64,000 bases of DNA. Source: Okeania sp. SIO2B3. GTDB taxonomy: Bacteria; Cyanobacteriota; Cyanobacteriia; Cyanobacteriales; Microcoleaceae. The position numbers were made by a program, and so were the translations under genes. The notes beneath the pieces are model-generated. The model did not search any database and was not told the DNA's origin. It was given only the letters and a program-made list of their open reading frames with translations. Below, piece by piece: positions 57,946 to 64,000 of the stretch. How positions within the stretch are numbered: position 1 is the stretch's first letter; every line of letters starts with the position of its first letter. The stretch lies in contig NZ_JAAHGH010000016.1 in assembly GCF_010672525.1 (NCBI RefSeq), positions 49,981 through 113,980 of the forward strand. Reading direction: 5' to 3'.

Positions 57946-58096
57946 GGCGTTGCTGAATTGAAGTATGAATGCGCGATTGTTTGGTTCTGGTAAAGCCCCC
58001 GCGCATCCCACAATTTTGGGGGACTTTTAGAGTTTTATTCCCCCCAATTTTGGGGGGCGGCGGGGGGCTTGCATCATACCCAGAATCAGCAACACC
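57946..58096. mobile_element. MITE, GGCGTTGCTGA family, perfect 8-bp TSD CAAATTAA
   Basis: 151 bp with inverted ends GGCGTTGCTGAATTGAAGTATGA and TCATACCCAGAATCAGCAACACC and a perfect duplication CAAATTAA at 57938-57945 and 58097-58104. The interior has the inverted CCCAATTTTGGGGG segments. Solo ends of the same type occur near 36144 and 42139. Confidence 0.85.
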
Positions 58097-58206
58097 CAAA
58101 TTAAAATATAGAACTACAGGATAATAATTGGTAATATAAAGCATACAAAACTTTTGAAAAGTCACATTAATAACTTCTGACTTCTAACTTCTGAATTCTG
58201 ACTTCG

Positions 58207-58965
58207 TTAACTCTTTCCTAACCAAGCAAAAGCTCGACGCAACTCAGCAGTACCATTTTTTTCATACCACTTTCCATGGGATAAAATAATTTTTTGAGGC
58301 TCCCATTTTAACATCTGCTTGAAACAGTCACGAGCTTGATTTTTTCGCCCCCAAAATGTTGCTCGCAAATCCAGTGGTGTTTTACCATTTGGAGCTGCAC
58401 AACCAATCAACTTTATTAGAAAACCAAATTTTTTACTAACTTTATCCAGCTCAAAGTTTTCAATCAAATCTGCCAGAATAAGTGTAGAACTTTGGCGGTG
58501 AAAAAAAACTACTTCATCCATAAATCTACTACCTCGAAAAATTAATTGAGCAATTTCTTCTGACCATTCAATAGGCGCTTCATCTGCTAAAAAAGCATGA
58601 AAAGTCACCTCAATTTTCTGTTGTGCTGCTCGTTCTAAAACTCCTGGTGAAGCCCATGCAGTAGCTTCTGGATAAGCTTTTGCCCAATTATGAATGTAAG
58701 TATAATGAATTTTGTTAGGTGAAATTAAGTGACGCACTACACCTAATTTATCAATTTCTGCTTTTAATTGTGGGGTTAATTCTACAGGAGAATGACACCA
58801 TAATTCACCATTTTTTAGTCGCACAATTGTCATGCGTGTAGGGAATGGAATCCTGGTTCCATACATTGCCATTGTGACAATTCCTCCATCAACAATCCAA
58901 ATGTTTTCATCTACTTTTTTAGGAATATTAATTGGTTCATACAAATCGATAATATTTTTACTCAT
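58207..58965 (-). CDS. DUF4336 protein (metallo-beta-lactamase-like fold)
   Basis: 252 residues from the ATG at 58965 (an in-frame ATG at 59013 would add 16 residues encoded by repeat-like sequence). Recognised as DUF4336 by ENIWIVDGGIVTMAMYGTRIPFPTRMT, SPVELTPQLKAEIDKLG, VRHLISPNKIHYTYIHNWAKAYPEA and the C-terminal KIILSHGKWYEKNG. The family is related in fold to metallo-beta-lactamases but lacks the full HxHxDH signature, here HLISPNKIHY; function is unknown. Common in cyanobacteria and plants. Confidence 0.85.
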   Translation of the reverse strand: MSKNIIDLYEPINIPKKVDENIWIVDGGIVTMAMYGTRIPFPTRMTIVRLKNGELWCHSPVELTPQLKAEIDKLGVVRHLISPNKIHYTYIHNWAKAYPEATAWASPGVLERAAQQKIEVTFHAFLADEAPIEWSEEIAQLIFRGSRFMDEVVFFHRQSSTLILADLIENFELDKVSKKFGFLIKLIGCAAPNGKTPLDLRATFWGRKNQARDCFKQMLKWEPQKIILSHGKWYEKNGTAELRRAFAWLGKS

Positions 58966-59004
58966 AGGAAAACTTTTTTTAGTTTTATCCTTAAAAAAAA
59001 AGGA

Positions 59005-59233
59005 AGAATTCATTAATAGATAATTGATAATTACCTCTGGTTAAAAGCGTTACGGAATTGAATACAAGGAAATATTATTTCTTTTCTCTTGGTCGATGGT
59101 CGGACAGCGAGGAGACCTCGCCATCCCACCCTACGGGAAGCTGCGAATCTCGACCGCTTTTTCCCCTTAAAAGGGAAGACTTTAAACGATAATTATTTAA
59201 TTATTAATTATTAATTATTAATTATTCGGTAAG
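59005..59233 (+). repeat. Dispersed repeat, TTATTCGGTAA family
   Basis: Copy matching 6595-6833: TTCATTAATAGATAATTG at the left, CGCCATCCCACCCTACGGG and CCCCTTAAAAGGG inside, ATTATTAATTATTCGGTAA at the right. It touches the 5' end of the DUF4336 gene. 59234-59545 downstream is mostly TTCTTCC/GACTCCT short tandem repeats (59415-59545) with no gene. Confidence 0.7.
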
Positions 59234-59545
59234 AAGGAAGAAGCAAGAAGGAAAAATATTGTTCTGAGTTTTAAGCTTTTGATATGTCTCAACCTCTTGT
59301 TTAACTGCTATAAACCCATCGTAAATTTTAATTCCTAGCTAATAACCAAAGTAATTTCAAAAATAATTATTGAGGACTTATATTATGTCTGGATAATTAG
59401 CGTTCAAAAAAAATTCACTTTTTTCTCCTCTTTCTTCTTCCTTTTTGCTTCTTTATTCTTCTTTCTTCCCTTCTGACTCCTGACTCCTTTTCTTTTTCCT
59501 TCTTGCTTCTTTATTCTTCTTTCTTTCCTACTGACTCCTGACTCC

Positions 59546-60346
59546 TCAAGAATTAGAAAACTGCTGTAATTTACTAACTAAATGGTCAAAATAAGGAGCT
59601 AATTCTACTTGCTTTTCTTCAGAAAATCTTTTTAAGCTAGCCGTTTTAACTGCTTCTAAACCTAACACCATTGCTGATAGTGGTACAAGCAATTCTTGAT
59701 AAAGTAAACTCATATAATGCAGACCTTCAGCACTTGTAAAATCTGTACGATCGCCAGCAATTCCATAAGTAATACAACGTAAAAAATGCCAGAAGTCTCG
59801 CCAACAAGCTTCGGCTCGTGCTGGTGGATATAAATCGCCTCCTTCTGCTGTAATATTCGGATATTTTGCTAATACTTTTTCCCTAGCTTCATCAACTATT
59901 TCTGCTGCACAATCTCGAAGTAAACTAGCAGCTTCAAGAGAAAAAGTTGGCATTTTTTCACAATTTTTGAGTACCTGTAAATCATCATCTGTTAAATAAC
60001 GACCTTCATCATCAGACATTTGAAATAGTTGAATTACTTCTTTTGGTAAAACCCCTTCCCAAGTTTTAAAACTAACTATTCTCGCTTTAGGAATTAATTG
60101 TTTGGCTGTTTCAGTTAAAGATGTAGGTTGTTGTAAACGCAGCTCTTTCAGGGTTTTATCAATAAAGGACAATTCTGGATGTTGTTCTAACTTGGCCATT
60201 ACCTTGGCTTTAGGCATCTTAACTTTTTTCGCTGTTTCTATAGTTTCATTGACAATACGCTCCTTCAATTGCTCTAAACCTATGATTACTTCTTCTATTT
60301 CTTGAGTTTTTGGTGTTGAAGTATTGGCTTCTATAGTTTCAGACAT
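59546..60346 (-). CDS. Phycobilisome-like protein with N-terminal extension
   Basis: 266 residues. The C-terminal ~150 residues have the phycobiliprotein (globin-like) pattern: LEAASLLRDCAAEIVDEAREKVLAKYPN, then Cys181 in EACWRDFWHFLRCITYGIAG, matching the Cys/Arg/Asp bilin site around position 84 of allophycocyanin subunits, then HYMSLLYQELLVPLSAMVLGLEA. About 115 N-terminal residues are extra and helical. It is not a standard ApcA/B/D/F or CpcA/B subunit. The position of Cys181 allows, but does not prove, bilin binding. Divergent from a HEAT-repeat gene 110 bp away. Confidence 0.82.
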   Translation of the reverse strand: MSETIEANTSTPKTQEIEEVIIGLEQLKERIVNETIETAKKVKMPKAKVMAKLEQHPELSFIDKTLKELRLQQPTSLTETAKQLIPKARIVSFKTWEGVLPKEVIQLFQMSDDEGRYLTDDDLQVLKNCEKMPTFSLEAASLLRDCAAEIVDEAREKVLAKYPNITAEGGDLYPPARAEACWRDFWHFLRCITYGIAGDRTDFTSAEGLHYMSLLYQELLVPLSAMVLGLEAVKTASLKRFSEEKQVELAPYFDHLVSKLQQFSNS

Positions 60347-60456
60347 AATGACTTTCTCATCAATTTTTGTATTTTTCTGAAATTTATCATCCCAGATTTA
60401 GGGATTAGTTGCTAGTATTTGTAAAGAAACGTAAATAAAATTAAGGAAGCCTTAAC

Positions 60457-61116
60457 ATGGAAATAAACCAAATTCAGTTATACTTAAATAGCTCTAATTC
60501 TCAAGATAGACTCAAAGCACTGACCGAGTTGAGAAACTACGAAAGTGAAATAGCAATTCCTTTGCTCATAACTAGACAGCGCGACCCAGAATTTCTAGTA
60601 CGTTCATTTGTAGCAATGGGATTGGGCAATAAACGCAGCCCAGAATCATTTAAGATATTACTGGAAATGATGAAAAATGACCAAGACTACAATGTGCGAG
60701 CTGAAGCTGCAAACTCCCTATCTAAATTTGGAGAAGAGTCAATTCCTCATTTACTAGAAACATTCCGTCAAGACGATAACTGGTTAGTACGTCGGAGTAT
60801 TCTCGCTCCTCTTATAGATATGTCATTTCCTGAAGCACTATATGAAGTTTGTCTTTGTGCGATCGCAGGGGAAGATTTGACTGTCAAGGAAGTTGCCATT
60901 CATGCTTTAGGTGCTTTGGCAGGAACAATTAAAGAAACCGAAGCTTTACAAAAACTTTTAGATTTTGTCAGTGCTAAATCTTGGATGACCAGGTTGCGAG
61001 TTGCTCAGGCGTTAAGGAGATTTGAAGACCCTCAAGCAAAAGCCGCTTTAAGTTATTTGAGCAAAGACGAAGACCATAGAGTAGTAGGTGCAGCTTTGGA
61101 GAGTTCCCTGTCTTAA
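60457..61116 (+). CDS. HEAT-repeat protein
   Basis: 219 residues built of about six HEAT/PBS-lyase-type repeats, e.g. DPEFLVRSFVAMGLGNKRSP, DYNVRAEAANSLSKFGEES, DNWLVRRSILAPLID, LTVKEVAIHALGALAG and SWMTRLRVAQALRRFEDPQA. HEAT-repeat proteins of this size in cyanobacteria include bilin lyases (CpcE/F type) and the phycobilisome degradation factor NblB; this one is also divergent from a phycobilisome-like gene, so a phycobilisome-related role is plausible but inferred. No secretion signal. Confidence 0.82.
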   Translation: MEINQIQLYLNSSNSQDRLKALTELRNYESEIAIPLLITRQRDPEFLVRSFVAMGLGNKRSPESFKILLEMMKNDQDYNVRAEAANSLSKFGEESIPHLLETFRQDDNWLVRRSILAPLIDMSFPEALYEVCLCAIAGEDLTVKEVAIHALGALAGTIKETEALQKLLDFVSAKSWMTRLRVAQALRRFEDPQAKAALSYLSKDEDHRVVGAALESSLS

Positions 61117-61389
61117 GACTCTTACTAAACTCATCAGATATGATAGTGGGAGATTAACGATCGCCTTTTGGGGAGGGAAAGCGATCGTTATGCGATAGGT
61201 ACTACGTCCTTTTTCATATAAAAGTTGATAATTTCTAATGAAAAATATTTTAATACTCCCCATTAGACCTCTGCCCATTTCCTGCTTTTACCCCCTTAAA
61301 AAGATCTCAAATGGGTTCTATAAATCTGGAATTAAGATGTTTGCTCATGGAGACATCTATAAGAAGATATTAAACACAAGAGCTAATAA

Positions 61390-61827
61390 ATGAGGAATAA
61401 TTCTAATAGTGACTATAAGCAGTATCTAACTATTTTCTGGCTGCTATTGAGCTGTATCGCTGCTACTCCGACTATGGCCGCAATGCCATTCTCTGCCAAA
61501 CAAAAAGCTGAGATAATCGAGCGGATCAATATTTGTCAAGAACCCATATTTAAAGATGGATACGAAACATCTAGCTTCAAAATTTCCGTATTTGAAGGGC
61601 AAGGTGGTGGCTTCATCTATTGTGGTTACAACAAGGCTACAAAAACAAAAATTGTTTTACCTGCATCTCGAGGGGAAAATTTCGATAAATTTACTTGGAA
61701 AGCCAAAAATGGAAATGTAGAGTATATCATTCAGTATGTTAGTGAGTTAGGTGGCAATGAACTGAGAATCGTCGAAAATGGTTCTCTTGTTTATAAAGAT
61801 GATGCCTTTTCAGTTTTCCCTCCTTAA
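61390..61827 (+). CDS. Secreted hypothetical protein
   Basis: 145 residues with an N-terminal signal: hydrophobic YLTIFWLLLSCIAATP then a TMA-AM cleavage-like site near residue 30. The mature part contains two cysteines (INICQEP, FIYCGYN), consistent with one disulfide. Not recognised as any family. It is isolated; 61117-61389 upstream holds nothing recognised, and GCTCCCCTTCGGGAG downstream (61847-61861) forms a short hairpin without a T-run. Confidence 0.65.
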   Translation: MRNNSNSDYKQYLTIFWLLLSCIAATPTMAAMPFSAKQKAEIIERINICQEPIFKDGYETSSFKISVFEGQGGGFIYCGYNKATKTKIVLPASRGENFDKFTWKAKNGNVEYIIQYVSELGGNELRIVENGSLVYKDDAFSVFPP

Positions 61828-61922
61828 TTCTAATTAGCGGACGACGCTCCCCTTCGGGAGAGCGCGGGTCTCCAACCAACCTTGAGATGAAACGTCACTA
61901 CTTTTGCGGAAATTTGTAATAC

Positions 61923-63491
61923 TTAATCCTTCAAAGTCGATCGCATAGTCGGGAACATGATGGCATCCCGAATACTTTGAGTATTGGTCAACAACATTAC
62001 TAAACGATCAACTCCAATACCCATTCCACCACAGCTAGGCATCCCCAAGGACAACGCTTGAATAAAGTCTTCATCCATTGGATGTGCTTCATCATCTCCT
62101 GCATCTCTCTGGGCAATTTGTTCCTCAAAACGTTGGCGTTGGTCTTGGGGGTCGTTTAACTCGGAGAAACCATTGGAATATTCTGTACCATGAATAAATA
62201 ACTCGAATCTTTCGACAAAACCTGGTTTGCTATGATGTCTTTTTGCTAAGGGACTGACTTCTACAGGAAAATCAATTACAAAAGTAGGTTGAATTAATGT
62301 TGACTCTACTTTTTGGTCGAAAACAGCATATAAAAGATAACCTAAACTTTGTGTTTCTAATTTGGATAATTTTAGGTTTAATTTTTCTACTGCTTTAAGA
62401 GCTTCTGGCAATTCTAAGTTATCAAAATCTAGTCCTGTTTCATCTTTAACTGCCTCTACCATTGTTTTAACTTGCCAATGTTTGCCAGTGAAATTAGGAT
62501 ATTTTTGACTATGGTCATATTGACGTTCTAAATTAATAGTTTGTCCTTGATATTCTATCTCTTTTATATCTCCTAAAACATTAGTCATACAATAACAAAT
62601 AACATCTTCTACCAAACCCAAAATTTCAAAATAATCTGCATAAGCTTGATAAACTTCTAGGGAAGTAAATTCAGGATTATGGGTGCTATCTATTCCTTCA
62701 TTTCTAAATACTCTACCTAATTCAAATACTCGTTCAAAACCACCACAAATTGCCCGTTTTAAAAATAATTCTGTAGCAATTCGTAGATATAAATCTACAT
62801 CTAAAGCATTATGATGAGTGATAAAAGGTCGAGCAGCAGCTCCTCCATAAATTGCTTGTAAAACTGGTGTTTCTATTTCATAAAATCCAGCATCCCAAAG
62901 ATATGTACGAATACTTTGTAAAATTTTACTCCGCATCCTAAAACGCTGTAAAGATTCGGCATTTCCAGCTAAATCCATTTCTCGATGACGACGACAAATT
63001 TCGGGGTCATTTACACCATAATAAGAGTCAGGAAATGGAATAATAGCTTTGGAAATAATATCGAGTTTATTTACCTGAATTGATAACTCACCTCGGTTAG
63101 TACGACAACCTATTCCTTCCGCACTAATAAAGTCTCCTACATCCAGAAGTTTTTGTATTTGTTTAAAGCCTAAACCAGGGTCTCCCTTAACTAATTTTTT
63201 CTCAATTTTAAGTTGAATTTTTCCACTTTCATCTGTTAGGTTAATAAAACCAATACTACCACTATCGCGCTTAGTAGTAATACGACCACAAACTTTTAAT
63301 AATTTTTCATCAGGGTCTGCTTCCCCTGGTTCTAATTCCTTTGCTGGTGGGGAAAATAGGTCTATAACTTGTTGAGCAGTGTGCGATCGCTCTACTGCTT
63401 TACTAGGATAGGGATCTATTCCCAGGGAGCGTAATTCTTCAACTCTTTGTGAACGAACTTCTGCTTCGTTCCTGGTTTCGCTTTTAGGCAT
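61923..63491 (-). CDS. lysS: Lysyl-tRNA synthetase, class II
   Basis: 522-residue class IIb synthetase that charges tRNA-Lys. The N-terminal anticodon-binding OB fold spans about 60-160 (VCGRITTKRDSGSIGFINL). The catalytic core has motif 2 in CGGFERVFELGRVFRNEGID, HNPEFTSLEVYQAYADY, and motif 3 in PSCGGMGIGVDRLVMLLT. Length is normal. The TAA/stop region lies about 95 bp from the convergent secreted-protein gene. Cytosolic and essential. Confidence 0.97.
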   Translation of the reverse strand: MPKSETRNEAEVRSQRVEELRSLGIDPYPSKAVERSHTAQQVIDLFSPPAKELEPGEADPDEKLLKVCGRITTKRDSGSIGFINLTDESGKIQLKIEKKLVKGDPGLGFKQIQKLLDVGDFISAEGIGCRTNRGELSIQVNKLDIISKAIIPFPDSYYGVNDPEICRRHREMDLAGNAESLQRFRMRSKILQSIRTYLWDAGFYEIETPVLQAIYGGAAARPFITHHNALDVDLYLRIATELFLKRAICGGFERVFELGRVFRNEGIDSTHNPEFTSLEVYQAYADYFEILGLVEDVICYCMTNVLGDIKEIEYQGQTINLERQYDHSQKYPNFTGKHWQVKTMVEAVKDETGLDFDNLELPEALKAVEKLNLKLSKLETQSLGYLLYAVFDQKVESTLIQPTFVIDFPVEVSPLAKRHHSKPGFVERFELFIHGTEYSNGFSELNDPQDQRQRFEEQIAQRDAGDDEAHPMDEDFIQALSLGMPSCGGMGIGVDRLVMLLTNTQSIRDAIMFPTMRSTLKD

Positions 63492-63612
63492 TGGTAGTTG
63501 TATTCTATATTTGGTTAATGAGGTTAGTATAATACCATAGTTTTTCTGTTTATAGGAGGTGATAAAGATTAAATTATTCCAAAGTTATTTGGAGGTTAAA
63601 AGTTTGGGATTG

Positions 63613-63663
63613 AAGAAGGAAGAAGGAAGAAGGAAGGAGGAAGAAGGAAGAAGGAAGAAATAA
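63613..63663 (+). repeat. GAAGAAGGAAGAAGG short tandem repeat
   Basis: Tandem GAAGAAG/GGAAGAAG repeats of the STRR kind, as at 18356-18400, 35934-35955 and 39190-39235. The surrounding 63492-63878 has no gene. Confidence 0.8.
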
Positions 63664-63878
63664 AAAGGAAAAAGTGGATGGAGATAGTGAACTATCTGCC
63701 ACTTCGTATATCATAACCCCAACTAATTAACTAATTGTAAATATTGTGTATACGGCGGGGTATTCAAGCCAAAATAAAAAGATAAAAATAATGTTATTGA
63801 AGGTTGTTTTTGTTTTTAATAAGATTTGAAATAGACAAAAAATTAATGGCAAATATTTTTTTTTAGATATCAATATTT

Positions 63879-64000
63879 GTAAGCATTTCCTACGGAATGC
63901 TGCGCAAACAGCTATTAGCAGTCAGCGAGCCTCCTCCGGAGGAACTACGTTAACAGCAATTAGTAATAAATAATTACTTCTAAGGTTTAGTCCAGGGACT
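63879..64000. mobile_element. MITE, GTAAGCATT family, cut by window end
   Basis: Left end GTAAGCATTTCCTACGGAATG then CTGCGCAAACAGC as in 25691-25928. The interior (GGAGGAACTACGTTA, TAATAAATAATTACTTCTAA, TTTAGTCC) matches the partial element at 46090-46145. The right end is beyond the window. Confidence 0.75.

Noticed and set aside
1..64000. tRNA or rRNA genes
   Set aside because: Looked for TTCGANTC-type T-arms with acceptor pairing and for rRNA signatures; none was convincing. A tRNAscan run would settle it.

Overview
The window is a piece of an AT-rich, repeat-loaded cyanobacterial chromosome. Gene content (glycine cleavage P and H proteins, PatA-type response regulator, phycobilisome-like protein, PilMNOQ, Atx1-type copper chaperone, DUF4336), scattered GCGATCGC (HIP1) sites and heptamer-type short repeats all point that way. 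Long intergenic spaces full of MITEs and tandem arrays suggest a filamentous, Trichodesmium/Okeania-like lineage; that placement is inference.

Layout. 1-5.7 kb: partial histidine kinase, decayed group II intron, mazG, an IS200/IS605 remnant and an alpha/beta hydrolase. 5.7-10.3 kb: gcvH and gcvP separated by nested MITEs. 10.3-14.5 kb: tandem duplication at the gcvP stop, then a two-gene unit of a small HEPN-like protein and a large double P-loop ATPase (KGGVGRT plus AAA-like) whose 5' end carries an in-frame TGA. 14.8-18.4 kb: 2'-5' RNA ligase family protein, YCII-like protein, SRP RNA followed immediately by a HEARO (IscB omega-RNA type) RNA without its ORF, a phasin-like protein, a conserved hypothetical, rsmI. 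18.8-24.4 kb: folC, a PatA-like regulator and an ABC solute-binding lipoprotein.

26.4-32.4 kb is the type IV pilus block pilM-pilN-pilO-pilQ, with a second ORF-less HEARO between pilO and pilQ. It is followed by an array of about eleven 155-bp tandem repeats, then HU and a CobD/HisC-type aminotransferase. 37-45.6 kb: a flavoprotein lacking the usual redox cysteines, a DoxX-like protein, a metallophosphoesterase, the copper chaperone, a ~300-bp tandem array and msrP. 46.7-57 kb is an accessory patch: two tnpB-only IS200/IS605 elements (one broken by a MITE), a kinase-WD40 protein, a class-3-type lipase, a decayed AAA ATPase, and a membrane AAA/STAND-like ATPase whose C-terminus was replaced by the second tnpB element. 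Upstream of that ATPase lie fourteen 49-bp repeats, each with a 17-bp palindrome. 57.7-63.5 kb: zinc-ribbon protein, DUF4336 protein, phycobilisome-like protein divergent from a HEAT-repeat protein, a secreted hypothetical and lysS.

At least three small transposable-element families can be delimited by their target-site duplications. The strongest leads are the HEPN-like/KGGVGRT pair, the two orphan HEARO RNAs and the three unrelated tandem arrays. No tRNA, rRNA or CRISPR array was recognised. All family assignments come from reading motifs by eye; no database search was run.
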